This document shows positions 43,986-55,960 of a DNA stretch of 64,000 bases, one piece after another (position 1 is the first letter of the stretch; each line of letters starts with the position of its first letter). The notes under the pieces are model-generated. The model saw only the letters and a list, made by a program, of their open reading frames with translations, was not told where the DNA came from and ran no database searches. Both the position numbers and the translations under genes were made by a program. Source of the DNA: Chionoecetes opilio (taxonomy: Eukaryota; Arthropoda; Malacostraca; Decapoda; Majidae); the NCBI GenBank assembly GCA_016584305.1, contig JACEEZ010000114.1, positions 194,501 through 258,500 on the forward strand. Direction: 5' to 3'.

Positions 43986-44205
43986 TCGTCCAAGCATCGT
44001 CTTGGTACGAAGACCGTTTTTTCTCGCATTGAAAACTGATTGGTTTCTGCAACAACAACACAACAAACTTGGTAAGGGCCGAAATAATAATCAGTCTAAA
44101 ACATTGCAAACAATATCACAAAGCAGTATAACACACATTTTAGCAAGTGTTATTGGAGTGGTCTTCGTTAATCCAAGACGGTGCTTGGACGATAAAACAC
44201 GGCTT
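43973..44205. mobile_element. Small MITE-like inverted repeat
   Basis: Left GCCGTGTTTTTGTCGTCCAA with following CATCGTCTTGG...CGAAGACC; the right side carries the reverse complement (GGTCTTCG...CCAAGACGGTGCTTGGACGATAAAACACGGC). Arms of about 40 bp, interior about 140 bp containing CAACAACAACACAAC. It sits between triplet arrays. Confidence 0.7.
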
Positions 44206-44394
44206 ATTACTGCTGCTACTACTACTACTATTACTGCTGCTATACTACTACAACTACTACCAACTGCTATAAGAAAAGGTTAGGAGGAGGAAGAGGAGGA
44301 GAGAAGGAGAAGGAGAAGGAGAAGCTAGGAGGTGGAGGAGGAGGAAGAAGGGTGGAGCATTTTGGTGTGGATGATAAATTTGTAAACACAGTTG

Positions 44395-44560
44395 AGAGTG
44401 TGGAAGCCTTGTGATTGGCTGAAACTTTTGAGAAATACTATGTGATTCGCTGGCGAGGCTGTGACGTCATTGTACTCGCTCAGCCAATCAGCTATCGAAG
44501 CCCATAGCGAACCGTAGCGCCACTGCCATATCTCTTACCAGAATCCCCCGAACTCCGGGG
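44395..44560. promoter_or_regulatory. Promoter-like cluster: CCAAT boxes and a CRE
   Basis: Two inverted CCAAT motifs (TGATTGGCTGAA at about 44411 and CAGCCAATCAGC at about 44480) bracket TGTGACGTCATTG (CRE/ATF site, about 44460). The cluster is conserved in the second copy (53461-53545). NF-Y plus CRE pairs are typical of core promoters. No clear downstream first exon is seen, so it may belong to a mobile element or an unseen gene. Confidence 0.35.
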
Positions 44561-44959
44561 TGTAGAAATAGAGGAAGTTATTTAAGCTAAACACCGTGCC
44601 CTTTAACTCTCTCTGAATGTCTGCCCAGAAGGTCCAAAGTTAAAGTCTCACCAAGGAGCAACTGTCATATTCATCGTCGGTGGCTGAAGAAACCCGCATG
44701 CAGCTATACATGTTCTTTCGCCTGAGAGTGCGACATAGGGAAAAGCCAGGTGGCAGCAGAGCCGGGCTGAGGATCCGAACATCACAGGGAAAAAGGGATC
44801 TTCACCTAAGACCACAGGTTTCACTATAAAAATCTAGCCTGGGGCGCCACTAACGGGCGAGAGCGACCGACATCACTACTCTCCAGATGTGCAGGGCCAA
44901 CCGCCTGAGCCCTCAAAAAGTAAAATAGCCTATAGGCGCTATAGTTTATTATATATAGG
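44561..44959. other. Sequence between the promoter-like cluster and the LINE
   Basis: No convincing ORF. Contains a short stretch with AGCCAGGTGGCAGCAGAG. Possibly a transcribed 5' region. Confidence 0.35.
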
Positions 44960-45720
44960 CATATACTGTGCTATATTTCCTCTTTGGTAGTTTCAAAGTT
45001 AATGGGCTCCCTGCTCTGACACAGGTCAGGCAGGATAATGCGCAGGGATTAAGTGGGATTTTCGGGACAATGGAAGAGAGAGGAGTATGGTCGTGTAGTG
45101 ACAGAGTTGCGGGGTGGCATTGCCATAAGATCCTGTCAGGGTTTGTTGCTTCCAGAATGCATGTCTGGACCGTGGTCACCATGACGACATCAACGCCTTC
45201 CACGAGGCGTTGATATAGTGCATGGTGCGTGCTGGCCAGACTGTGTTTGGTTTTTGCAGGAAGAGATGTACCAGGCTGGAATGAGTTTTTTGGTGAGCGC
45301 ACAGTGCCGCGTGGAGTCCTTCCTTGAGTGGAGAGCGGGTGGTGGTCCGCGTTGGGGGCCCCCTGGCTGAGAGGGGGTGAGAGCACCCGGGCCAGATTCA
45401 AGCTGTGTCTCAGGTGGTGTAATCCCCATGAGCACCAGTTCGTGCCCAGTCCCTGGCTGACAAGCTGGCATCTGGTGACCCTTTAACTTTTGGCGTGGCG
45501 TGAGCAGCATGAACCCGGCTCACACACGCTTCCCCTACGGGTGGATCCCTGTGGGGGAGGAGGGCATCGCCTCCATGTTGGGGAGACATTTTAAGGGCAA
45601 ATTCTCAACTGTGTGAGGGCGAGGAGATGAGAATGCCCTGTATGGTTGTCCTGCAGGTTTTCCGCGCGTGGGTCACGAGGGAAAAGAGAGGGGGAAATTT
45701 TATTTTGGGGGGGGGCCCCC
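44960..45720 (+). pseudogene. Fourth LINE, N-terminal to fingers region, cut at the contig end
   Basis: First assembled copy of the LINE detailed at 54005-55960, up to about GVSLQGFRSV. From about 45600 the text becomes homopolymer-inflated and ends in GGGGGGGGGCCCCC before the N. Confidence 0.72.
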
Positions 45721-45721
45721 N
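45721..45721. other. Single N: assembly join
   Basis: The only ambiguous base in the window. Immediately after it the sequence restarts with content equivalent to about 36672. Confidence 0.95.
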
Positions 45722-46063
45722 GATGCTAGAATAAGATGTAAATTGTAAAACTATGAAGATTGCTTCCTTATTATGTATTTTCTGTTTTGTGATGGGAAAT
45801 ATGCTTCACTGCAATAGAGCTTCACAACTTCTCACTACATGGTCAATAGTAGCACTGATAATAAAGCCACGGTACTGGTGTCTGCAATGATGATGCAACA
45901 GGCTAGTGAGTGGCTGATATACTATGAAAACTATTGTGACATGGCATTACTTAACGAAACAAAACTGAAATCACTATAGTTAATCTAAAGTAGTTAAAGT
46001 TTGCCTTTATGTTAGTACAAATCCCTAACAGTTTATTGCAGTGATAGCTTCTGAGTCACCATA

Positions 46064-47797
46064 TTACATTACACAGCAGGCTGGCACTGTGACAGGTCCC
46101 AAGTCAACCTCTGGGATACCATTCCTAATCCCACCTCCGAATTTGAACCCAAGCCTTGCACCAAATGGACCTGCTTTGGCTTCGCCCAGGTGTGCTCCAG
46201 CAGATGCCCCAGTATATTGCCAAGAGGCTCCCGCCTCAGCCCCAGCACCTGCCACCTCAACATGAGCTTGTAGAGGAGTGTTCTTCATGCCAGCCTCTGC
46301 CCTGGCATATCTAGCTCCTGCTCCGACATGGATTCCAGTGACGCCCACGGTGGCAGATGCATTTGCTTCACACATTGTGGCCCTTGCTCCCACCTCTATC
46401 TCTTCAATGAGGTAGGCATCTGCTGAAGCTTGACAAACACTTGCACCTGCAAAAGCAGATGCTTCACTGGAGTAGCTGAGATTCCTGCACAGGCATTTTT
46501 TTCACTGGCTCTTGCTCCTGCACCAAGAACTTTCAGGCCAAGTAACTCATCCACATGAACCTCTGCTGCAGCACTGTTGCCTTTAGTACCTGTCACATCC
46601 TGGTAGCAGATTCCTTTCTTTGCAAAACATTTCAACCATGCTGACACCTATTTGTGCACCAGAATTAAAAGTTGCTCGTAGGATTGCATCTCTCTTTTCA
46701 TTTTTGGTCGCTTTGCTGTAGCTTTCTTTGGCTGTAGTTTTGGAGCCACTGCCTTAGACTTGGTATCTGCTCCACCTCTGGATGATCCATTCCCTTTTCT
46801 TCCTGCTTCACTTCCTCCCTTAAGTCCTCCCCCACCTCTCCCCCACCTCCTCTTCTGTTTCTGTCATTTCCTTTACTGGCATTATATTGATCTTTACAGG
46901 AACTTCATGTTATCATCTTCATGAATTGCTTCCAAGGAAGTTTCTCCTTCACTGGGAATGTAGTTCCCTGCATATTCTGCACTTTCTGAGCTTTCAGCCT
47001 CAAAAAGTTGTCTCCCCTCTTGGTCTTTGTATTCTTTGTTTTAATCTTTGTCAGTTCACCATCTAAATGATGTGGGATGAAGTTCTTTCCATCCTTTTGA
47101 CAGTCACCATGGCAGGTCCGGTTACAATTTCTCCATTACCTTCTGACCCTTTGTTTCCATCGTTGTATTCCTCGCAACAGCCTTTTTCTGGCCATCATAT
47201 GTTCCAGTAATTCTCTGACCTTTCTCATCATTCAGTGTTTTGTATCGGGCTTCATGGAAGTTGCCGACATGATTGTTCTTCCTTCTTTGAGGGAATTCCC
47301 CTTCTATGTGTTTTTGGTCAAACTCCTTGGCCCCGCTGCTCAAATGTTTTTCCAGGTCATTTTTTCTTTGTTCCTTAGTCATTTTGGCAGGACTGTCTTC
47401 AGTATCCTGGAAGATAAAGCAAGTTTTAATACAGACTATAATCAACTATTAACAATTTAATTTAATTTAATTAATTGAAAAATTTAAGCAAGACAATAAT
47501 ACAACATTTAACTGCACAGGTGAGCCAAGTTCATTGTCCTTATGGAAGAAGTCACTACTTACGACACTGCAAAAAGTATTGGCTGGCTGCGACAACCTGA
47601 CCAATACTTATGGTGAAGAAAGAACGACCCTTTTGGGGTGATCTAGCATAGACAAAAGTTTTAGCTGGTGATGCCACTGGATGCCCAGTAGAGTTACCAG
47701 ACATCCCCATAGTTATCATCATCAGCTTCATAGTTATCTCATTGCGAGGAGTTATTTCATGACCGATACATATATACTTACAAATGTGACACAACAT
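46064..47797 (-). CDS. Ala/Gly-rich CaaX protein, second assembled copy
   Basis: Exon 1 at 47797-47563 and exon 2 at 47406-46064 repeat the gene at 37018-38763. Here the run near 47005 has five A, giving the in-frame RQLFEAESSESAEYAGNYIP that the first copy lacks, and the ASATVGVTGIHVGAGA join near 46345 is also in frame. New errors appear instead: an extra A in exon 1 (47571-47575), a missing base in MTKEQRKN near 47375 and others near 46630 and 46910. Taking the better base at each site from the two copies leaves an uninterrupted frame of about 527 codons ending CCVM. Confidence 0.72.
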
Positions 47798-47804
47798 TTT
47801 ACAT

Positions 47805-48945
47805 TTGGGTTTTAGATATTTTTTTACATCAAAGCGCCAAGGGCAAAAAAAAAAAAAAAGCTCGCCAACTGCCAGATCCTATAAAGCAGATAAGTTAGAG
47901 ACTACGCAAAAGGAGGTGAATCAATTTAGTTCGGAGGTGTCTTGACATAGGACATAGTCATAGGCATTGGGGGCTACTCTAGCCCCCAATGTTTTGTGAA
48001 TAGCCCCGGATCTCAAATAGTTTTTTTTTTACAAAAATAAGAATAGCTCTGACTGGGACCAACACAAAATTATAGTAAGAAATGAGATTTGGCTAGATGT
48101 TGCTTGGCATATACTTATGCATCTTTTTTATGAGCAGGACAAGAGATAGGCGGAGAGAACAGGAGGAGAGAGCAGAGGAGATGAGGAGTGCAACAGACAG
48201 ATGAGACTCCAAAAGACCTTCTGGAGAGGTGAAGAAGAGAATATCAGAAGGACAAGACACAGAGTTAACACAGTTAAAAAGGAACCTTTAATTTGTCACA
48301 CAATAGAAGCAGAGGCTAATAGACCAGGGTTGGTCAAATATCAGCATTAGGATGTCCCAAAATGCAAAAGTTTTGAAATGTTGCACGCTCGTGTGTATTC
48401 CGGTTCTCTCATAGTAAAACAGTATTGCGTTGAAATGTTGAAAGAGTTTTACTCCTGCTGATGAAAATAAAAATACTAATGAAGTTGAGTCCCAACTCAG
48501 ATTTTCTTTATTTATTTTTATTTCATGTATCGAAAGTTAACCTAAGCAAAAGACCGGATCCTTTTGGTAGAACACAGTGTCCCACATCTTATATTCATTA
48601 TGCTCTTAAATTGAAAATTAAAATGTCGCCTCCCTAATGTCGCCTCCACTCTAAAGATCTCTAGGCTGGGCTAAGCCCCAATGTTTCAAGAGCCTATATG
48701 TGCCCCTGGTCATAGGAACGTGGAAAAATATAAAACATGAAGAGAGTTCCAGAGAAAGGGATGAAAGAGGTGAAGCGACTGGTTAACTCTTGCATTATAA
48801 GATGGACAGAATAGGGATGAGGATTATCAGAGAATATGTAGAAAGTCTTGTGCAGGGCCGTGGGAGGCATGCAGTTAGCAAGTTCAAGAGAGCAGTGAGC
48901 ATGAAAATAACGGTAGAATATAGCAAAAGAAGCAACTGTTGAGGG
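47805..48945 (-). pseudogene. LINE 3' end with hAT-like insertion, second assembled copy
   Basis: Repeats 38775-39930; the GTCATAGG duplications are again present around 47957 and 48710. Confidence 0.7.
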
Positions 48946-49379
48946 TAGTTGATGAAACTAAAAGCTTATGACTCACCCTGTTTAGGGGACGTATGAGTGG
49001 ATCCCTCCAAACATGAGATGCATTTTCCATACATGTACAGATATGACCCCTGTTCAGGAAAAACTGTCCTGGGAGGAGAAAAGAATGGACGCAGACACCA
49101 TAGGACACCTAGCTACACCAAGACCTCGTTTAATACAACCTCGCCTTAGGAAATTTACACAAGAAAAAAAAATTGCACCAAAATTCACTTGATACACACA
49201 AAAACTTGAAGTTGTGCACAAAATTGTTCTAAAATTCTCAGAAATAAATAGGAACATGGATTCGTTTAGCACATTTTTTTATTGATGCATGATTTTCCAG
49301 GAGCATATCTTGTGCGTTAAACGAGTACAGGTGTACACTGCACTAAATTCTAATGCTACACATTAATGCACACCACACT

Positions 49380-50735
49380 ACCCTCCCGAGTTTTAAGCTA
49401 TGTGAGTTTCGCGCTGAGTCCTAAATTCTTATCATCCCGACTTTCGCGCATTATATCCCGAGTTTCCTTTTTTTTTTTGGTGTGTGCCTACAGCGCCGTT
49501 AGGCAGTGACCTCCAGGAGTGGGATGGTAGGCCCTGGAGGTTAACTTGAGGGCTGTGATGGTTGGCCCTTGCCCGTGATGGCGCAGACAGAATTTCTATA
49601 GTGACGCCTGTGATTAGAGGCTCATGCCGCCCCCTGTGTCCTCCGATGCACTCGCAATCGAAGGTAGAGCTAATGGGCAGCGTGTGGGTGTTCTTAGGCC
49701 ACTCAACAGTGCAGAGAAAGATTTTAAGTGGATTTTACCAGCCCTCATCAAGGATCGAACTCGGATCACCGAGAACGCCACTCGGAGACTTCTTCTTCTT
49801 CTGTGACCATTTTCTGCTTAGTATCACTTGTAGGTCGTCTGTCAAGCTCGTGCTCGAGCTTGACATATATCTTGACGCTAACCACTCTGCTACCACCTCC
49901 CATAAGAGACGTACGGGACACGTCTTCCTTCCTTCCTGCTTAGTATAGTATTATAATAGGCTTAGTATAGCTTGTATGTAGTTTTGCTTTGTTTTTTCCA
50001 TTTGTTTGTGTTTTTCTCTACAGGAGCAGCCGGTGTTCGCATAAGATAGGTAACACCTCGAAATAAGTAGCACCTTACCTTACACCCCCGCCACTCCTTA
50101 CTTATTTACCACAAAATATTCCTTTATAAGTGATTAACCATGACGTGTGTGGTACTGTGGTTTCTGGAGGTACTGGAGGAGACAGGAGAGAAGAGAGGAA
50201 GGTATTGTGACAGTGTTATTGCCGTATAACACTGTCACACAACCATCAGCTGACAAGATATGTGTCAAGCTCACTCACTCAGACCAAAACAGCATCGCTG
50301 GGTGACTCCCAAACTCGAGCTCAATCTCAAGCTCCTCTCCTCCCTCCTCTTCTCTACGTAGTGTTGGCCGAAGCCACCACCCCGGGAGGCGGGTCACAAA
50401 CCCTAGGCTAACACCAGTACCCATTCACTGCTGGGTGGACAGGGGCTTGGGGCATTTTCAGGATATTTTTTTGGGCAAAAAGTGAGTTATAAGCGTAAAA
50501 TACGGTAGGTACACAGCCCTCAAGTTAACCTCCAGGGCCTACCATCCCACCCCTGGAGGTCACTGCTAACGGGCTGTACACACACACACACACACACACA
50601 CCACACACACACACAAAAAAAAAATCAGGACTAAATAAGCATCTTTACAGTGTTTTTAATACCCGAGTTTCGCGATCCACGAGTTTCGCGCTATGCCTCC
50701 GAAAGAAAGCAAGCGCGAAACTCGGGAGGGTAGTG
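49380..50735. mobile_element. pogo/Tigger-like element with inner 69-bp TIR element, second assembled copy
   Basis: Repeats 40341-41696, including CACTACCCTCCCGAGTTT ends, both inner arms (about 49489-49557 and 50511-50577, the latter with small deletions) and the CA microsatellite. Confidence 0.75.
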
Positions 50736-51002
50736 TATACTGGAGATCCAAATTTCGCGGTTCTGAGATTACTGGATTCGCATATATGCAGATTTTTTGG
50801 AAGTTAATTGAAAAATTCACTGCAAGACATCTCTGCTTTAGTTTTTGCAGTAAAAGCTGTTTCTAGCAGTTGCTTAACCAGTTAACTGCTGTGTGAGTCT
50901 TCAGCGGCTCGGTGCGGGAGCACTTTACACTTCTTGGAAAACCAATGTTCATTGCCGTTCCACAAAAACAGCTGAAGGATGTGCAGTTTTGATATACTCA
51001 AT

Positions 51003-51360
51003 CAATCAATCATTGGGGGCACACATCGGTGGTCGCCTCGCCACCCTACGGACGCCACTCCCGGGGGTCACCACGTGCGAGTACCCATGCAGGCTCCCTT
51101 CCCATACCAAGCAACTCCGGTTGGAAACATCAACTTGCCCCAGCCATGAGCTTGTGGGCGCCCCCTTGGGCTCCTCCACGCCGGATTGTCTCTTACAGAT
51201 ACAACCTGGTGGGAAGGATCAATTTCAGGGTAGCGTGCCACATGCCCAATAGTCAAAGTTGGTTGCTGTCAGACTTGGAGACAATTAACATGAGATTACC
51301 ATGCTGGTAATAGCCTCGATTAGTCGCACGGCGCAATCACTGGTTTGACACATGAGTCAT
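51003..51360 (-). pseudogene. LINE C-terminal tail, second assembled copy
   Basis: Repeats 41965-42320; reverse strand text PRGRPQAHGWGKLMFPTG and VVSVRDNPAW is clearer here. Confidence 0.72.
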
Positions 51361-51409
51361 CCCAGCGATACCCCATGATTCTGCGAAGACACCCATTACC
51401 AAAGGCATT

Positions 51410-52245
51410 GAGTACTATACAAACTGTAGGAGTATTTTAAACAAGATAGACTTACTGAGAGGAATAACTAGTGTAGATGATTTTGATATAATAGCATTAA
51501 CAGAAACATTGTTAGATATGTCAGGCAAAGTATTTAATCCAGAAGTAGAGATAGAGGAGTGCAAGCTACTTAACAAGGACAGGTTAGGCAGGAAGGGTGG
51601 AGGAGTTTGTACACTTTATTCTAGGGATACATTGTAGTGCTTTGTCAACAATGTTATAAAACAGATGATAGTGTAGATTCTATATGGGTTGAAGTTAGGG
51701 AGGAACTGATGAAATGGTCTTGGGTTTAGTGTATAGGCCTCCAAACTTATGTAGAGAGGATTCCGTTTCCTGTATGGCAAGAAATAAGCAAGGCTAGCAG
51801 ATATAATTGATTATGCGTGGTAGGAGATTTTAATTTTAGGAGCATTGACTGGGATTTAATTGCAGGAGATAATGACGCAGAGGAATTGTTAAAACTAGTT
51901 CAGGATAACTTTCTAAAGCAAGCAATCAAGGAGCCTACTAGGAGAGACAATATTCTAGATTTATTACTAACAAACGGGAAGATTTAGTTACGGAAGTAGA
52001 AGTTGGAGGTCAGTTAGGTAATAGCGATCATTGTGAAGTTTGATTTTGCTTAAAATGGGAGGAAGGTTCTAGAAGTGTTAATATGCATATGGTACCTGAC
52101 TTCAGAACGGCTAATTATGCAGGATTAAGAAGACACTTGGAAGGGACTAACTGGGGCCGGATGTGGGTGAGGTGAGGTCTGATGTCAGGGCTGAGAGTGG
52201 AGTCAGTGATGTCAGTGCTGATGAGGCTTATACAATTTTGTTAGG
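51410..52245 (+). pseudogene. Third LINE endonuclease, second assembled copy
   Basis: Repeats 42370-43205 with small differences: RRDNILDLLLTN is intact here near 51945, whereas the first copy has lost a base. Confidence 0.82.
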
Positions 52246-52249
52246 ATTT

Positions 52250-52340
52250 GGGGAGGCGGTGGCCGAGTGGTTAGCGTCTTGGAGTGGTGAGCTCAATGTC
52301 CCAAGTTAGAGTCCTGCCGGGAGTAACTCTTTCGACATTC
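52250..52340 (+). mobile_element. tRNA-derived SINE head, second assembled copy
   Basis: A box TGGCCGAGTGG at 52260-52270 and B-box-like AGTTAGAGTCC near 52304; otherwise as at 43211. Confidence 0.65.
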
Positions 52341-52739
52341 TTTATGCGGTCGCATGAGCCTGTAGGGAGCAGGGGCTACATTCAGAGAGGCTAACGTTCC
52401 ATGCTTCACGACTTAGACGACATCCATCAGCTGTTTTGGCATTCTGCGGGCAGATTGCGACGTACTTAAAGACGTTAGAAGACTTTAAACTTAAAGACTG
52501 CCTAAGGGGTGGTGTAGAGGACGTAACATATATAAAAATACTCAAAAATTGAGTATATATGATGTTTTCTGACTCAAGAACTGAACAGGGCAAGTATACA
52601 AATGAAATTAGGCCATATAAACAATCCCCATGCGCTCGTGATGAGTTTGTTATGGGGTGATGGGCCGAGTGGTGAACGGCGGCATCTCACCACGACTCAC
52701 CACCACTACACCACCACGCACGGCTCCGCGACAGACAAG

Positions 52740-52816
52740 GTATATTCCTCCTCATCCTTCTTCTTACCCTTTATTCTTCCCTTCCTCTACCTAATTCCTC
52801 CTCCTTCATCACCACA

Positions 52817-52856
<40 letters not shown>

Positions 52857-53330
52857 GCTACTACTACCACCACTACTATTACTGCTGCTACTACTACTAT
52901 AGCCGTGTTTTTCCTCCTCATCCATCCTCTTACCCTTTATTCTTCCCTTCTTCCTCACCTAATTCCTCCTCCTTCATCACCACTACTAACTACTATTACT
53001 GCTGCTACTACTACTATAGCCGTGTTTTTGTCGTCCAAGCATCGTCTTGGTACGAAGACCGTTTTTTTCTCGCAATTGAAAATTGATTGGTTTCTGCAAC
53101 AACAACACAACAAACTTGGTAAGGGCCGAAATAATAATCAGTCTAAAACATTGCAAACAATATCACAAAGCAGTATAACACAAATTTTAGCAAGTGTTAT
53201 TGGAGTGGTCTTCGTAATCCAAGACGGTGCTTGGACGATAAAAACAACGGCTTATTACTGCTGCTACTACTACTACTATTACTGCTGCTATACTACTACA
53301 ACTACTACCAACTGCTATAAGAAAAGGTTA
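52740..53330. repeat. (CTA)n arrays and MITE-like inverted repeat, second assembled copy
   Basis: Repeats 43690-44280. A 249-codon ORF through this region is a product of the triplet repeats and is not called. Confidence 0.8.
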
Positions 53331-54004
53331 GGAGGAGAAGAGGAGGAGTGAGAAGGAGAAGGAGAAGGAGAAGCTAGGAGGTGAGGAGGAGGAAGAAGGG
53401 TGGAGCATTTTGGTGTGGATGATAAATTTGTAAACACAGTTGAGAGTGTGGAAGCCTTGTGATTGGCTGAAACTTTTTGAGAAATACTATGTGATTCGCT
53501 GGCGAGGCTGTGACGTCATTGTACTCGCTCAGCCAATCAGCTATCGAAGCCATAGCGACACCGTAGCGCCACTGCCATATCTCGTACCAGAATCCCCCGA
53601 ACTCCGGGGTGTAGAAATAGAGGAAGTTAGTTAAGCTAAACACCGTGCCCTTTAACTCTCTCTGAATGTCTGCCCAGAAGGTCCAAAGTTAAAGTCTCAC
53701 CAAGAGCAACTGTCATATTCATCGTCGTGTGGCTGAAGAAACCCGCATGCAGCTATACATGTTCTTTCGCCCTGAGAGTGCGACATAGGAAACGCCAGGT
53801 GGCAGCATGAGCCTGACTGAGGATCCGAACATCACAGAAACGGATCTTCACCTAAGACCACAGGTTTCACTATAAAAATCTAGCCTGCGCGCCACTAACG
53901 GGCGAGAGCGACCGACATCACTACTCTCCAGAATGTGCAGGGCCAACCGCCTGAGCCTCAAAAAGTAAAAATAGCCTATAGGCGCTATAGTTATATATAT
54001 ATAG

Positions 54005-55960
54005 GCATATACTGTAGCTATATTTCCTCTCTTGGTAGATTTCAAAGTTAATGGGCTCCCTGCTCTGACACAGGTCAGGCAGGATAATGCGGCAGGGATT
54101 AAGTGGGATTTTCGGGACAAGTGGAAGAGGAGGAGTATGGTCGTGTAGTGACAGAGTTGCTGAGTGGCATTGCCATAGATCCTGTCAGGGTTTGTTGCTT
54201 CCAGAATGCATGTCTGGACCGTGGTCACCATGACGACATCAACGCCTTCCACGAGGCGTTGATATAGTGCATGGTGCGTGCTGGCCAGACTGTGTTTGGT
54301 TTTTGCAGGAAGAGATGTACCAGGCTGGAATGAGTTTGTTGGTGAGGCGCACAGTGCCGCGCTGGAGTCCTTCCTTGAGTGGAGAGCGGGTGGTGGTCCG
54401 CGTTGGGGGCCACTGGCTGAGAGGATGAGGAGCACCAGGGCCAGATTCAAGCTGTGTCTCAGGTGGTGTAAGTCACATGAGCACCAGCTTCGTGCCCAGT
54501 CCCTGGCTGACAAGCTGGCATCTGGTGACTCCTTTAACTTTTGGCGTGGCGTGAGCAGCATGAACCCGGGCTCACACACGCTTCCCTACGGGTGGATCAC
54601 GCTGTGGGGGAGGAGGGCATCGCCTCCATGTGGGGAGACCATTTCAAGGGCATTCTCAACTGTGTGAGGGACGAGGAGAGTGAGAATGCCCTGTATGGTG
54701 TGTCGCTGCAGGGTTTCCGCAGCGTGGATCACGAGGAAATGAGAGGGGTATTGCAAAGCCTCTCCTCCAGTGAGGCTTTGGGTATGGATGGGCTCCCTTC
54801 TGGGGCATATAAGTATGCGCCCCCCAGCCTGGTTACTTGGTTCTGTCTCTTCATCAATGCCTGTGTCTGCCATCAGTACATACCCAGTCAGGTCTGGCAG
54901 TGTTTATAGTCCCTTTACTTAAGAGCAAAGTGAAGGACCTGCTAACTCTGGCAATTACAGGCCCATTGCCATAGTGACTGCCCTGTCCAAGGTGCTGGAG
55001 AAAGTGGTGCTCCATCGTCTTGAGGCTACCTGTATACACTGGACAATCAGTTCAGCTATAAGGAAGGCCTTGGCACTGAGATGTGTGTGTGGACATTGAA
55101 GAATATCATTCATTACTACACTTCCAGAAATTCACCTCTTTATCTGTGTTTCCTGGATGCCAGAAAGGCGTTTGACAGAGTGAATTACTGGAAGCTCTTT
55201 CATGAACTTCTCGTCAGGGGTACACCGGGGTACATTGTTAATTTATTAATGTACTGGTACACTACCCAGGAATTTACTGTTAGTGGGGTAATTCCTTCTC
55301 GCTGTCCTTTAGTACTGCCAATGGTATTCGGCAGGGGGGGGATTTTATCCCCCTACCTGTACAATGTGTACACAGATGATCTCGGTGCCAACCTTCGTGA
55401 TACAGGTATCGGCTGCCACATACATGATGGGTGCATCAACTCACTGAGCTATGCTGATGATATGATACTGCTCCCACCCATTGCGGATGCGTTGCAGGAC
55501 CTTATCAATGTGTGTCAGGTGTATGCTGCCAAGCATGTCATTGTCTACAATACCACTAAGACAGAGTGCATGGTAGTATCACCGGCACGCGCTCAGGTGA
55601 ATTACCTGAAAACAGCATGGCTCGGTGGGTCTGCCCTCACTTTTGTGGATAGATTCGCATACTTAGGCCATGTTATATCCCACAACATGACTTATGATGA
55701 TGATATCATCAAGCAGACCACCAAGTTTCTTTGTCGTGGGAGATACTCTACAGAGGAAATTCTCCTACTGTAGCAGAGGTGAAGATGGAGTTATTCAGGA
55801 GTCACTGCTACTCTATATACTGCAACTCGCTGTGGTCGCGGTACAGTCACTCCACAAAATTTGTATACACTTGGGGCGAGGCAAGCCCATCACGTTCTCA
55901 TATCTCTTCCTTGTCTACAAAATTTTCGCTCAGTCTCCTCTTACCGCCTAAATAGCCCTG
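54005..55960 (+). pseudogene. Fourth LINE: reverse transcriptase (Jockey/CR1-like), fullest copy
   Basis: Plus-strand domains in order: helical N-terminal region (LRWCKSHEHQLRAQSLADKL near 54460), GVLQSLSSSEALGMDGLPSG (fingers, near 54750), NYRPIAIVTALSKVLEKVVL (about 54953-55010, reached by a frameshift), CFLDARKAFDRVNYWKLF (motif A, near 55150), frameshifted RQGGILSPYLYNVYTDDLG (motif B, about 55330-55390), LSYADDMILLPP (motif C, near 55446), then TKTECMVVSP and FAYLGHVIS. It ends with KMELFRSHCYSIYCNSLW near 55785-55840. Frames change at about 54600, 54905, 55080, 55330 and 55775, so it is inactive. Known role: target-primed reverse transcription. Confidence 0.88.

Larger units (their letters stand above)
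45722..54770. repeat. Second assembled copy of 36672-45720 (offset ~9,046 bp)
   Basis: Every feature of the first copy recurs in order: CaaX gene, LINE tail with hAT-like insertion, pogo-like element with 69-bp TIRs, LINE tail, third LINE, SINE head, triplet arrays, promoter-like cluster and fourth LINE. Differences are almost all one-base indels in homopolymers and short repeats. The copy start coincides with the N and the first copy's end is degraded, so the simplest reading is one locus assembled twice. Confidence 0.9.

Noticed and set aside
52602..53351. 249-codon ORF with Thr, Ala and Tyr runs
   Set aside because: Produced by CTA/CTG trinucleotide arrays. The equivalent ORF is broken in the first assembled copy.
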